DNA of 64,000 nucleotides from CAVROP01 sp050008495 (GTDB taxonomy: Bacteria; Acidobacteriota; Terriglobia; UBA7540): assembly GCA_050008495.1 (NCBI GenBank), contig JBEKMN010000038.1, positions 29,672-93,671 of the forward strand, written 5' to 3'. The translations under genes and the position numbers were made by a program. Of this stretch, positions 6,109 through 14,641 are shown in pieces; the first letter of the stretch is position 1; the number at the start of each line of letters is the position of its first letter. The notes beneath the pieces were generated by a model. That model ran no database searches. It saw only the letters and a list, made by a program, of their open reading frames with translations, and was not told the origin of the DNA.

Positions 6109-8505
6109 TCATTGTCCCAGACCAACCGAGCATTCGTGCTGCTCGCGGGCCACACGTTCCTCCGCCAAGTAGGCTCGAGTGCGGCGAGTCAACTCATCGA
6201 AGTCCACTTGGTGGGCGTCGAACTCCGGCCCGTCAACGCACGCAAACCGGACTTTCCCGCCTACCGTGACCCTGCATCCTCCGCACATCCCGGTGCCATC
6301 CACCATAATGGGATTGAGGCTGGCGTAGGTATGAACGCCCCACTCCCGAGTGACTTCGGCTGCCGCGCGCATCATGGGGATTGGCCCGATCACATGCGCC
6401 GCGCCGATCTCGCCATCGTGGCTCTGCCGCCAGACGCGCATCAGATCCACGACCGTGCCGTGCACGCCCGCGGTGCCGTCATCGGTCGCCCAATAGACCT
6501 CGTCGGCCGCCGCGCGCAATTCCTCGTCCAGGATGATGAGCGACGACGAGCGTGCCCCGCATAATGCCGTGACGTGGTTGCCCGCCTTTCGGAAGGCCCG
6601 CGCCACCGGCAGCAACTCGGCCACACCCACTCCTCCCGCCAGGCACAGGACGTTGCCGACGTTCTCGATGCTGGCCGGCTCACCCAGAGGCCCCAGCAGG
6701 TCCGCCAGGCGATCGCCGGCTTCCAGCCGTACTGTAGTCCTACTTGTCTTGCCTAGCGCCTGCACGACCAGGGTCAGGCTGCCCTTCGCCGCATCCCCGT
6801 CCACAATCGTCAGCGGAATGCGCTCGCTGGTTTGGGTCGGCCGGGTGATGATGAACTGCCCGGGCTTCCACCGCCTGGCAATTTCCGGCGCTTCCACCTG
6901 CAACCAGGCGATCTCCGGGGTGAGCAGCCGCTTCGCCAAAATCAGGTTGCCGGCCGGTGGCACAGGCACTCCTGCCTGTGCGCTGCCGGACGTCACAGCC
7001 AAGAGTGGCTGTGCTACAGGTGCGCTGTCGGACGGCTCAACCAAGAGTGGCTGTGCCACGGGTGGCTGATAATTAAGGGCGTTGTGAATGGCCGCGGCGG
7101 CCGCGCGCCCGTCGCGCATGGCGAGGATCACCGTCGATCCGCCTCGCACCACGTCGCCGCCCGCAAAAACGTTGGGCATACTGGTCATACCGCTGTCGTC
7201 AATCACCACCTTGCCGCGCTTGGTCACAAGCTGGGGAGTGGCGCGCTGCACGGTCGGGTTGGGGCTTTGACCGATCGCCATCACCACCGTATCCACCTCC
7301 ATGCGAAATTCCGAACCCGGCATGGGCACCGGTGAGGGCCGCCCGGATTCATCAACCTCTCCCAACTGCATGCGGATGCACTCCATTTCGCGCAGGATAC
7401 CCTTCTCGTCCCCGAAGAGGCGAACCGGGGCGGCCAGGAAATCGAAGTGCACTCCTTCTTCCTCGGCGTGCTCGATCTCCTCCAACCGGGCGCGCAACTC
7501 CGTGCGGCCCCGCCGGAACATGATGGTGGTTTCGCTGCCCATACGCCGCGACCAGCGGGCCGCATCCATAGCGGAGTTGCCGCCGCCCACCACCACCACC
7601 CGCTTGCCGATGCGAATCGGAGTGTCGGACTCCGGAAAGCGGAAAGCCTCCATGAGGTTCAGTCGCGTCAGGTATTCGTTGGCGGTGTAGACTCCAATAA
7701 GGTTCTCGCCGGGAATGTTCATCAAATGCGGAAGGCCGGCGCCGGTGCCGAGGAATATGGCCTGGAATCCTTCCGCGAACAACTCGTCCACTGCTTCCGT
7801 TTTGCCCACGATGAAGTCCGTGCGAAACTCCACGCCCATGCTGCGCAGGCGATTCACTTCGTCGTGAATGATTTCACGCGGCAGGCGGAAATTGGGAATG
7901 CCGTAAGCCAGCACTCCACCCAAGCCGTGCAAGGCCTCGAAAATCGTCACCCGGTAGCCGTGCCGGATCAGATCGTAGGCCGCAATCAGAGAGGCAGGAC
8001 CGCTCCCCACGAGCGCCACGCGCGGGCCACCGTGCGCCGGCGCTGGAGGTGGAGCGGAGGCTGTTCGACGATGGTAATCGGCCGCGAAACGCTCCAGCGA
8101 ACCGATGGCCACCGGGTCCAGTTTCTTTCCCAACAGGCAGGCGCGTTCGCAGAAGAGTTCGTGCTGGCACACCCGGCCGCAAATGCCCGGAAAAGGACTC
8201 TCCTCGCTGATCTTGTCGAATGCCCCGGCAAAATCGCCCACTGACATCAAGCCAATGAAGCCTTTGACGTTGATATGCAAGGGGCAAGCATCGACGCAGG
8301 TCGGATTCTTACACTGCAGGCAGCGAAGCGCCTCAACTTGAACCTGAGCGAGGGAAAAACCCAGAGCGACCTCTTCCGGACCCCGCAGCCGCTCTTCCGG
8401 CGAAAGCAACGGCAAGGCTTGGCGAGGCGCTTTGGGATTGGGTTTCACTCGGGGCCGGTTCTCAGGCGCCGGAGTTCCTACGGTAGTCATGTTCTGGGTG
8501 CTCAA
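6109..8505 (-). CDS. Fused GltD/NfnB-like and NfnA/PyrK-like flavoprotein (ferredoxin:NADP oxidoreductase type)
   Basis: The 798-residue cytosolic flavoprotein joins two subunits that are usually separate. Residues 1-470 are GltD/NfnB-like: iron-sulfur cysteines in CLQCKNPTCVDACPLHI and CGRVCQHELFCERACL, the FAD loop VALVGSGPASLIAAYDL and the NADP loop VVVVGGGNSAMDAARWS. Residues from 525 are FNR-like: KPGQF flavin region, LCLAGGVGVAELLPVA for nucleotide and GTGMCGGCRVTVGG for the 2Fe-2S cluster. This is the composition of NfnAB or sulfide dehydrogenase, which couple NADH, NADPH and ferredoxin; no GltB-like large subunit is near. The joining linker (about 480-518) is translated repeat. The start is a TTG at 8505 with AAGGAGG seven bases before; an ATG five codons later lacks that spacing. 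Confidence 0.9.
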   Translation of the reverse strand: MSTQNMTTVGTPAPENRPRVKPNPKAPRQALPLLSPEERLRGPEEVALGFSLAQVQVEALRCLQCKNPTCVDACPLHINVKGFIGLMSVGDFAGAFDKISEESPFPGICGRVCQHELFCERACLLGKKLDPVAIGSLERFAADYHRRTASAPPPAPAHGGPRVALVGSGPASLIAAYDLIRHGYRVTIFEALHGLGGVLAYGIPNFRLPREIIHDEVNRLRSMGVEFRTDFIVGKTEAVDELFAEGFQAIFLGTGAGLPHLMNIPGENLIGVYTANEYLTRLNLMEAFRFPESDTPIRIGKRVVVVGGGNSAMDAARWSRRMGSETTIMFRRGRTELRARLEEIEHAEEEGVHFDFLAAPVRLFGDEKGILREMECIRMQLGEVDESGRPSPVPMPGSEFRMEVDTVVMAIGQSPNPTVQRATPQLVTKRGKVVIDDSGMTSMPNVFAGGDVVRGGSTVILAMRDGRAAAAAIHNALNYQPPVAQPLLVEPSDSAPVAQPLLAVTSGSAQAGVPVPPAGNLILAKRLLTPEIAWLQVEAPEIARRWKPGQFIITRPTQTSERIPLTIVDGDAAKGSLTLVVQALGKTSRTTVRLEAGDRLADLLGPLGEPASIENVGNVLCLAGGVGVAELLPVARAFRKAGNHVTALCGARSSSLIILDEELRAAADEVYWATDDGTAGVHGTVVDLMRVWRQSHDGEIGAAHVIGPIPMMRAAAEVTREWGVHTYASLNPIMVDGTGMCGGCRVTVGGKVRFACVDGPEFDAHQVDFDELTRRTRAYLAEERVAREQHECSVGLGQ
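6957..7066. repeat. Palindromic repeats inside the flavoprotein linker
   Basis: GGCACAGGCACTCCTGCC runs into CCTGTGC, and AAGAGTGGCTGTG occurs twice with flanking inverted bases. On the coding strand they give PVAQPLL twice and GVPVP. The sequence is the same type as the GTGGCAC palindromes at 4893 and 13604. It lies exactly between the two catalytic halves of the fusion. Confidence 0.8.
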
Positions 8506-9223
8506 AGTCAGCCTCCTTCAAACGGTGTGAGATTGAACCTGGGGGAATTCCGAAGCGTGGGCTTGAGAGCGACATAATGTCAGACTTACGGTTCCCAAAA
8601 TCCATAAAAAGAACTGCAATTCCCTTGCCAGCCTGTCACCGCAGTCAGACGCCAGGGGCGAGTCGACCTCGCCAGTTCGTAGCCGCCGGATGCTTCTGCA
8701 ACACCCTGCACGCGCTTTAAGCGACATTTCGCAACCTCCGAGGCTTATCAACCTGACCAGCCGCTGCAAAAACTGTCGGCGGGCTCGCCGCAGGAATCGA
8801 CAATGTGGCATTTGAAACACTTGCGATTTGGGAAAGTGGGCCATTGTGCCCAATTCGAGTCGAGAAGTCGAGAGTCGAGAGTTGAGAGTCGAAGAGTGAC
8901 AAACCGTCGGCATCGTCGCGATTGACTTTCTGGTTCGGCTTCAGAACTCCTCGACTGTTCGACTCCTCGACTTCTCGACTCTTTATTTTCATAGACATTC
9001 TCGCTTTGTTCCCTCAATTTTGGAGTGCGGCAGCAAAGCTGCCGCCGTTCGGCTGCCGGCAACGACCCCACAAAACCACGATAATAAAGCCCTCTCATAG
9101 GGGAGGGCTGTCGATTCGTGGGCGGCGGTCATCTGTAGCCGACTTGTTGTCACCTGCCCGGCCTCGCCTTGGCGCTCGGAGGACTTGACTTCGTTTGCGC
9201 AAATTGTGCTGTTCTTGCTCCTT
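8506..9223. other. Gene-poor intergenic region with word repeats
   Basis: Over 700 bp hold no convincing gene. At 8856-8983 an inverted pair of word repeats is seen: GTCGAGA-type words on the left and TCGACTTCTCGACTC-type words on the right. On the minus strand near 8741-8830 a short open stretch encodes RKCFKCHIVDSCGEPADSF, with paired cysteines and a CxxCH, but it has no start codon because the word repeat abuts it. It may be the remnant of a small gene. Confidence 0.55.
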
Positions 9224-9364
9224 TCAGCGCGTAATTGGTGCTAATTCGTGCGTAAAACGCGCACAATCTGCACCACTGAAAAAAGTGATGTGCTTTGTTT
9301 TCAGGTACTTCTTAGCTTCGTTCCCACTGTTTTTCATTTTTTGTAGTTTCCTACATTCCCCCAT
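9224..9364 (-). CDS. Possible small protein, 46 residues
   Basis: A short frame opens MGECRKLQKMKNSGNE and ends in ELAPITR. GGAAGGG lies eight bases before the ATG, and a promoter-like sequence lies about 90 bases upstream at 9451-9479 in the same direction. The product is basic and has no signal peptide. I cannot name a family. It is transcribed away from the kinase gene. It could be a leader peptide or chance; confidence is low. Confidence 0.35.
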   Translation of the reverse strand: MGECRKLQKMKNSGNEAKKYLKTKHITFFSGADCARFTHELAPITR

Positions 9365-9450
9365 AGCCGGGACCCTTCCGCTTTCCTTTGCGCCTCGGCG
9401 CGGCCCAGCACTTGCCTGCGACAATGTGTCCACAAAAAGACCACCATGGT

Positions 9451-9479
9451 AGGCTATCACAAGTCCGTGAGGTTGTCAA
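9451..9479 (-). promoter_or_regulatory. Sigma-70-like promoter facing away from the kinase gene
   Basis: On the minus strand TTGACA (9474-9479) is followed after 17 bases by TAGCCT (9451-9456). The -35 is perfect and the spacing is ideal; the -10 is weaker. It would drive the small frame at 9224-9364 or a non-coding transcript. Confidence 0.5.
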
Positions 9480-9564
9480 GCAGAAAATGCAAAAAAACTG
9501 TAATTCATGGTAAGATACCTTCCCATCAGGGCATCCACCGTCAGGGTAGCCGAGGCTCAGCGCG

Positions 9565-12447
9565 ATGACCGGCACAACCGTCTCCCACTACCGCATCCTG
9601 GAGAAGCTCGGGGGCGGAGGAATGGGTGTGGTCTACAAAGCTGAGGACACGAAGCTCCACCGCTTCGTGGCGCTCAAATTCCTGCCGGAGGAAATGTCCA
9701 GGAACCATCAGGCGCTCGAGCGCTTCCAGCGCGAAGCCCAGGCCGCCTCCGCCCTCAACCACCCCAACATTTGCACCATCCACGATATTGACGAGCACGG
9801 GGGTCACCCGTTTATCGCCATGGAGTTGCTGGAGGGACAGACTCTGCGCGAGCGCCTGGAAAACACGAAACTCGAAAATCGAAATTCGAAATTCGGTCCC
9901 GGTGCTCTTGCTGTCGGCGAGTTGCTCGAACTTGCCATCCAGATTGCCGACGGGTTGGATGCCGCGCACGCCAAGGGTATTGTGCACCGCGACATCAAGC
10001 CGGCGAACGTTTTCATCACCAGCCGGGGAGTTCCGAAGATTCTGGATTTTGGCTTGGCGAAGCTGACGGTAGGGGCGAGCGGCGCTCGTCCGTTGGAGAA
10101 GGCCGAACGCCGTTCGGACCTATTGCAGAAGGCCGAACGCCGTTCGGCCCTACAAGAGACGCCCACCCTTTCCCTTGACCTCGATTATCTCACCAGCCCC
10201 GGCGCGACCGTGGGGACGGTGGCCTACATGAGCCCGGAACAGGCGCGAGGCGAGGAAGTGGACACGCGCACGGACTTGTTCAGCTTGGGCGCGGTGCTCT
10301 ACGAGATGGCGACGGGCCGGCAGGCGTTCAGCGGCGCCAGCACGGCCACCGTCTTTACGGCCATTCTGCGCGACCAGCCACCCCGGCCATCGCAGGTGAA
10401 TCCAGAATTGCCGGCGGAGCTGGACAGGATTATCGACAAGGCGCTGGAGAAGGACCGCAGCTTGCGCTATCAACATGCCTCGGAACTTCGCGGCGATTTG
10501 AAGCGCCTGAAGCGCGATACGGATTCGAGCCGTGGCGCCGCTGCCGTCCCGCCGGGTGGGCGCGACGTAGGGGCAGGCCTTGTGCCTGCCCCGGGGCCGG
10601 ACAGCGGCGTAGCGGCGGGTTTACCCCGCCACTTTGAAAATGGCGGCGTAAAGCCGCCGCTACAAATCGACAGCTCCGATTCGCAGATCATCGCGGGCCT
10701 GCTGAAGCGCCACAAGAAAGCCATCATGGCATTGATGGCAGTCGGGATAGTGACTGTGGCCATCATCCTCTATGCCCTCCATCGCGCCTCGATCCACGCC
10801 CCGGCTCCACCAGCCGCCTTGGAGTTTACGCGCGTGACGGGCAGCGGCGACGTGCAGCAAGCGGACATCTCACCCGATGGCAAGTACGTGGCCTACGTGC
10901 GGGAGACGGCAGGCAAGCGAAGCCTCTGGCTGAAGCAACTGGCCACGGAGAGTGACGTGCAGATTGTCGCCCTGGGCGAAGATTCTTGCCCCGGCCTTGC
11001 ATTCTCACCCGATGAAAGCTACGTCTACTTTGTTCGGAGGGATCGTCTGAAACAGAGCGGCGATCTTTATCAAGTGCCGTCCCTGGGCGGAACGCCAAGA
11101 AAGATGTTGGCGGAAATTTCCGGCCCGCCGGCATTCTCACCGGATGGCCAGCGGTTTGCCTTTGTGCGGTCGAACTCCGCTGGTGAGGACAGCTTGTTGA
11201 CCGCCTCGCTGGATGGCTCTGGCGAGCGCGTGTTGGCATCTTACAAGGTACCCGAGGGAATCGCGGGGCACCGCGTCGCGTGGTCTCCGGATGGCAAGAC
11301 CCTCGCCTTGTATATAAGCGGCCAGTTGTTCCTGAGCACTATCGCGGCGGAAGGCGGTCTGGCCAAGTCGGTGGCTGGCGCATATTGGAATGGAATCGAG
11401 GATCTCATCTGGCTCCCTGCAAGCCGACACTTGGTCGTTGCCGGCGTTCGCCAAGGGGCGCCGGGGTCCGAGAGTTTTCAGCTTTACGAAGTCTCGGTTG
11501 AGCGAGGCGAATTCCGCCAGATCACTCACGACCTATCGACCTACACAGAAGTGCGGACGGACGGAAAGTCGCTGCTGGCTTTGCAGAAGCAGGTTCTCGC
11601 GACCCTCCAGGTCGCCACGCCGGCCAAGGAGTTCGAAGCCAAGACTTTGAGCGCCGGAAACCAAACCTACGACGGCGGGTGGGGTCTGGCGTGGACACCG
11701 GACGGGAAAATCGTTTATTCCTCATCTCATAACGGACACGGTGACCTTTGGGAGATGGGCGCGGACGGCTCGAACCTTCAACGGCTGACCAGCAACGAAT
11801 TATCCAGGGATGCCTGGTGGCCCGAACTCTCTCTGCGTGGCGGCTTCATCGCCTTCGCCCGGTGGGATCCGAGTGGCCCGATAAACATCTGGCGCGTCGA
11901 TATGGACGGTGGTAATCTGAAACACCTTACCCAGGGTAAGTTTGACGTACTTCCCGCTATATCGCCGGATGGCCGGTGGGTGGTCTTCACCAGCGCCCAG
12001 GGCGGCAAGCACGCTCTGATGAAAGTCTCGAGTGGAGGCGGCCCAGCGTCCCAGTTGACGGACTACACTTCATGGTCGCCATCCGTCTCCCCGGACGGCA
12101 AGTGGATCGCCTGCTTGTACTATACCGGCCAGAATCAGCCGCTCAGCCTGGCGATGGTCCCTTTCGCGGGCGGCCAACCCGCCAAGGTTTTCCCGCTGCC
12201 CGCCACTGTTGCCGGCGATCTTTCAGGCATTCATTGGACTCCCGATGGTCGCGCCATTTCTTTCATCAACAGCGTGAATGGCGTGGGCAACATCTGGGAA
12301 CAACCGATGGAGGGTGGCCCACCGAAAGCCGTAACGCATTTCACATCGGACAAGATCTTCCGTTTCGATTGGTCCCGCGATGGCCGCCTGGCCCTCTCCC
12401 GCGGCACCGACACGACCGATGCGATGTTGATCAAGAATTTCCAATGA
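9565..12447 (+). CDS. Transmembrane Ser/Thr protein kinase with periplasmic TolB/PD40 propeller
   Basis: Hanks-type kinase (residues 9-315) with glycine loop GGGGMGVV, K38, HRDIKPANVF (D143, N148), DFG 161-163 and SPEQ 223-226, so it should be active. A linker to 385 precedes one membrane helix at about 386-405. Residues 420-960 are WD40-like PD40 repeats, seen as recurring SPDGK/TPDGK motifs, forming a TolB-type propeller outside the membrane. It probably senses an envelope signal and phosphorylates cytosolic targets. Two loops of the kinase domain and the juxtamembrane linker consist of translated repeat: KLENRNSKF at 102-110, the doubled KAERRS at 179-194, and GVAAGLPRHFENGGVKPPL at 348-366. 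The product resembles the many such kinases of Acidobacteriota. Confidence 0.93.
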   Translation: MTGTTVSHYRILEKLGGGGMGVVYKAEDTKLHRFVALKFLPEEMSRNHQALERFQREAQAASALNHPNICTIHDIDEHGGHPFIAMELLEGQTLRERLENTKLENRNSKFGPGALAVGELLELAIQIADGLDAAHAKGIVHRDIKPANVFITSRGVPKILDFGLAKLTVGASGARPLEKAERRSDLLQKAERRSALQETPTLSLDLDYLTSPGATVGTVAYMSPEQARGEEVDTRTDLFSLGAVLYEMATGRQAFSGASTATVFTAILRDQPPRPSQVNPELPAELDRIIDKALEKDRSLRYQHASELRGDLKRLKRDTDSSRGAAAVPPGGRDVGAGLVPAPGPDSGVAAGLPRHFENGGVKPPLQIDSSDSQIIAGLLKRHKKAIMALMAVGIVTVAIILYALHRASIHAPAPPAALEFTRVTGSGDVQQADISPDGKYVAYVRETAGKRSLWLKQLATESDVQIVALGEDSCPGLAFSPDESYVYFVRRDRLKQSGDLYQVPSLGGTPRKMLAEISGPPAFSPDGQRFAFVRSNSAGEDSLLTASLDGSGERVLASYKVPEGIAGHRVAWSPDGKTLALYISGQLFLSTIAAEGGLAKSVAGAYWNGIEDLIWLPASRHLVVAGVRQGAPGSESFQLYEVSVERGEFRQITHDLSTYTEVRTDGKSLLALQKQVLATLQVATPAKEFEAKTLSAGNQTYDGGWGLAWTPDGKIVYSSSHNGHGDLWEMGADGSNLQRLTSNELSRDAWWPELSLRGGFIAFARWDPSGPINIWRVDMDGGNLKHLTQGKFDVLPAISPDGRWVVFTSAQGGKHALMKVSSGGGPASQLTDYTSWSPSVSPDGKWIACLYYTGQNQPLSLAMVPFAGGQPAKVFPLPATVAGDLSGIHWTPDGRAISFINSVNGVGNIWEQPMEGGPPKAVTHFTSDKIFRFDWSRDGRLALSRGTDTTDAMLIKNFQ
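10085..10160. repeat. Doubled palindrome inside the kinase activation-loop region
   Basis: GAAGGCCGAACGCCGTTCGG occurs twice, 42 bases apart in phase, and each holds the palindrome CCGAACGCCGTTCGG. It is translated as KAERRS twice, between the DFG and SPEQ motifs of the kinase. Confidence 0.8.
10566..10675. repeat. Palindromes in the kinase juxtamembrane linker
   Basis: GGGGCAGGCCTTGTGCCTGCCC and GTAGCGGCGG ending in CCGCCGCTAC form nested hairpins. Both are translated in frame just before the membrane helix. The first type also occurs as an intergenic element in this class of genome. Confidence 0.75.
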
Positions 12448-12480
12448 CAGGCAAGACGATTTCGCGGTGCACGAAGAAAA

Positions 12481-12557
12481 GCAGATCCTTCGCTTCGCTC
12501 GGGATGACATCTCGTTCTCAGGATTACATGTCATTCTGAGCGAAGCGAAGAATCTGC
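12481..12557. repeat. REP-like inverted pair after the kinase gene
   Basis: GCAGATCCTTCGCTTCGCTC at 12481 faces its near-perfect inverse GAGCGAAGCGAAGAATCTGC at 12538-12557. It belongs to the REP family found at 18789, 38992, 47851 and 53542. It follows the kinase stop within about 35 bases and could end or protect the transcript. Confidence 0.8.
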
Positions 12558-12640
12558 ATTTGGTTGCGCTCCTGTGTTACGATGGCTTTTTGTTCACTCG
12601 ATCTCCCGATCAACCGATTTCCCGATTCTGAGAGTCAGCG

Positions 12641-13006
12641 ATGATTCTGGCGATGGTAGACGACCTTCTGTTTCTCTCCAAAATTCAGGAGACAGCCAAG
12701 CACCTCGGTGTGGTGGTGAAAGCGGCGCAGCCGGAGGGCCTGCCGGAACTGGCAGTCGAGGCCGCTCCGACCGCCCTGATTATTGATCTTAACCATCGCT
12801 CCGCGAAGGCGCTGGAGATCTTGCGTGCCCTCAAGGCTGAGGCCAAGACCGAAAACATCCCGGCCGTGGGTTTTGTATCTCACGTCCAGAACGAACTCAT
12901 TGCTGCGGCGCGAGACGCCGGCTGCGATCTCGTGCTGGCGCGCTCGGCTTTTGCCGGCCAACTGCCGAGTCTTCTTCAACGGTTTTCTGGTCCACAGACC
13001 GGGTAG
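12641..13006 (+). CDS. Response-regulator receiver-like protein
   Basis: A single-domain protein of 121 residues with the alpha/beta pattern of CheY. It opens MILAMVDDLLFLSKI, where the paired aspartates D7-D8 sit at the acidic pocket. The LIIDLNH strand places D49 at or near the phosphoacceptor. VGFVSHV resembles the Ser/Thr strand, but the conserved lysine near its end is not evident. No histidine kinase is adjacent; the Ser/Thr kinase lies upstream in the same direction. The start ATG at 12641 has only a weak ribosome-binding site. It could be a degenerate receiver that works by binding a partner. Confidence 0.7.
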   Translation: MILAMVDDLLFLSKIQETAKHLGVVVKAAQPEGLPELAVEAAPTALIIDLNHRSAKALEILRALKAEAKTENIPAVGFVSHVQNELIAAARDAGCDLVLARSAFAGQLPSLLQRFSGPQTG

Positions 13007-13080
13007 CTGGTGCAGCAGATACCGCCCTCCAAGGTGCCTTCGGCACATGCACTTTCAGAGCAGGAGGAGCGACAGTGACA

Positions 13081-13559
13081 GGGCAGAAAGCACAACTCAT
13101 TATTTGACGCCCCCGACGAAAATCAGCGGGCAGCCCATAGCGAATCTGGTCGCCTCGACCAGCGGCACGGACTCGGACTGGGTGGTGAAGCTGATTGATG
13201 TCTATCCCGACGAGGTGGCAGGCGAGCCGCACCTGGGAGGCTACCAACTGATGATCGCGGCGGATATCTCCCGCGGCCGCTATCGTGAAAGCTTCGAAAC
13301 GCCCAAAGCCCTGGCGTCCGGTGAGCCGCTGCTCTATCGCTTCGCGCTTCCTACGGCGAACCACGTCTTCCTGCCGGGCCACCGGATCGTGGTGCAGATT
13401 CAGTCCGGTTGGTTCCCGCTCTACGACCGCAATCCCCAGACCTTCGTGCCCAATATCTTCTGGGCCAAGCCGGAGGATTTTCACAAGGCGACGCGGCGGG
13501 TCTACCACGCGCCGGGCCACGCGAGCTTCGTTGAACTGCCGGTGGTCGCCGCGCCTTGA
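13081..13559 (+). pseudogene. C-terminal remnant of a CocE/NonD family hydrolase
   Basis: About 155 residues match the C-terminal jelly-roll domain of X-Pro dipeptidyl-peptidase/CocE-type hydrolases: DWVVKLIDVYPDE, GGYQLMIAADISRGRYR, PGHRIVVQIQSGWFPLYDRN. The alpha/beta hydrolase half of some 400 residues, with the catalytic Ser, is missing. No start codon or ribosome-binding site fits; the frame runs open upstream into the previous gene in another phase. The stop TGA is intact. It is the fragment left by a deletion whose joint lies near 13020-13090. Confidence 0.8.
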
Positions 13560-13603
13560 AAGTGCCGTTTGTAGGAGAGCCACCCGCATGGAGCGCAACA
13601 TAA

Positions 13604-13654
13604 ATCGTGGCACGGGCGTCCCGCCCGTGATCACGGCCGGGACGGCCGTGCCAC
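13604..13654. repeat. GTGGCAC palindrome pair
   Basis: CACGGGCGTCCCGCCCGTG is followed by CACGGCCGGGACGGCCGTG, and the whole block starts CGTGGCAC and ends GTGCCACG. It is the same family as 4893-4986. Confidence 0.8.
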
Positions 13655-13878
13655 GAAAGGGTGTCACTGCGCGCCACGCGATTAGAGAATCCAACGACGC
13701 CACTTTCAATTACCGCAGCCCGCGCCGCCCGCTTGCATTACCGTGGTAATATCGAGTCATGACATTGGCGCGATCCAAAGTTACAAAGCTGTAGACTTTG
13801 CCACTCGCAAGCTCTTTTCGCAGCAGAACGAATTGCAAAGGACTTGGGCATTCAACCTTCACAGGAGGAACTTCAAGT

Positions 13879-14394
13879 ATGAACAAACTGCTGCTATTTT
13901 GTGGAGTCTTCTGTCTCCTTGCATGTTCGATCGCAGTGCAGGCTGCTCTGAAAGCCAAGGCTGACCTGCTTGACGCCAAAGGCGCGCCGGTCGCCACTGC
14001 CGTGTTTACCGAGCGACGCGGCGGAGTTCAACTGGATTTGAAAGTTTTGGACCTCACTCCCGGAGAGCACGGGTTCCACATTCACAACGTGGGCAAATGC
14101 GACGCGCCCGATTTCACTTCCGCAGGCCCGCACTTCAACCCGGAAGGCAAGCAGCATGGCTGGGACAATCCTCAAGGCCATCATCTGGGCGACCTGCATA
14201 ACCTTAACGTCGGACCGGACGGCAAAGCTCACGTCGACGTAATGATTCCAGGGGCAACTCTGGGAGACGGGCCGAATTCGCTCTTTCATGAAGGCGGCAC
14301 CGCGCTGGTTATCCATGCCAAACCGGACGACGGGAAGACTGATCCTGCGGGCAACGCCGGGGCGCGGGTGGCGTGCGGCGTGATTATCCGGTAG
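13879..14394 (+). CDS. sodC: Cu/Zn superoxide dismutase, exported
   Basis: Converts superoxide to peroxide and oxygen in the envelope. The 171 residues open with an export signal, MNKLLLFCGVFCLLACSIA; LLAC at 13-16 is a possible lipobox, so it may be a lipoprotein. Copper and zinc ligands are visible: HGFHIH, then SAGPHFNP, HHLGDLHN and the late ALVIHA. The two disulfide cysteines fall in GKCDAPD and RVACGVI. AGGAGG lies ten bases before ATG 13879; an earlier in-frame ATG at 13798 would add a tail without signal-peptide character. It is convergent with sucA, with a large palindrome between. Confidence 0.94.
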   Translation: MNKLLLFCGVFCLLACSIAVQAALKAKADLLDAKGAPVATAVFTERRGGVQLDLKVLDLTPGEHGFHIHNVGKCDAPDFTSAGPHFNPEGKQHGWDNPQGHHLGDLHNLNVGPDGKAHVDVMIPGATLGDGPNSLFHEGGTALVIHAKPDDGKTDPAGNAGARVACGVIIR

Positions 14395-14407
14395 CTCCTC
14401 GCCGATA

Positions 14408-14590
14408 TGCGGCTCTGCCGCCCCGTCTTGCGGAAAGGCTCCGCCTTTCCGACGTAGACCTCAAAGCTCATTATTCGGTTGAGGCTGCGCCTCAACCGGC
14501 GAGGCGCAGCCTCGCCGAAAAAACTGAGGGTGGGATCGCGATCGTCCGGAAAGGCATAGCCTTTCCGCAAGGCAGGGCGGCAGAGCCGCA
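14408..14590. repeat. Large nested palindrome between convergent sodC and sucA
   Basis: The 16-base arm TGCGGCTCTGCCGCCC (14408-14423) is repeated exactly inverted at 14575-14590, and pairing continues inward through TTGCGGAAAGGC and GCCTTTCCGCAA. Inside lie separate hairpins such as GGTTGAGGCTGCGCCTCAACC split at 14477-14497 and GGCGAGGCGCAGCCTCGCC at 14498-14516. Position between two converging genes suits a two-way transcription barrier. Confidence 0.85.
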
Positions 14591-14641
14591 CTCAGTAGCC
14601 AGGCAAAAGTCAGAACTACCTGCGCCGGCTTCCCGCCTGCC

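Noticed and set aside
7089..8244. Long plus-strand frames opposite the flavoprotein gene
   Set aside because: They mirror a well-supported coding region of high G+C and have no motifs of their own.
8741..8840. Minus-strand cysteine-rich stretch with CxxCH
   Set aside because: It has no start codon, is only about 30 residues, and is joined to word repeat upstream; one heme-like motif alone does not support a cytochrome gene.
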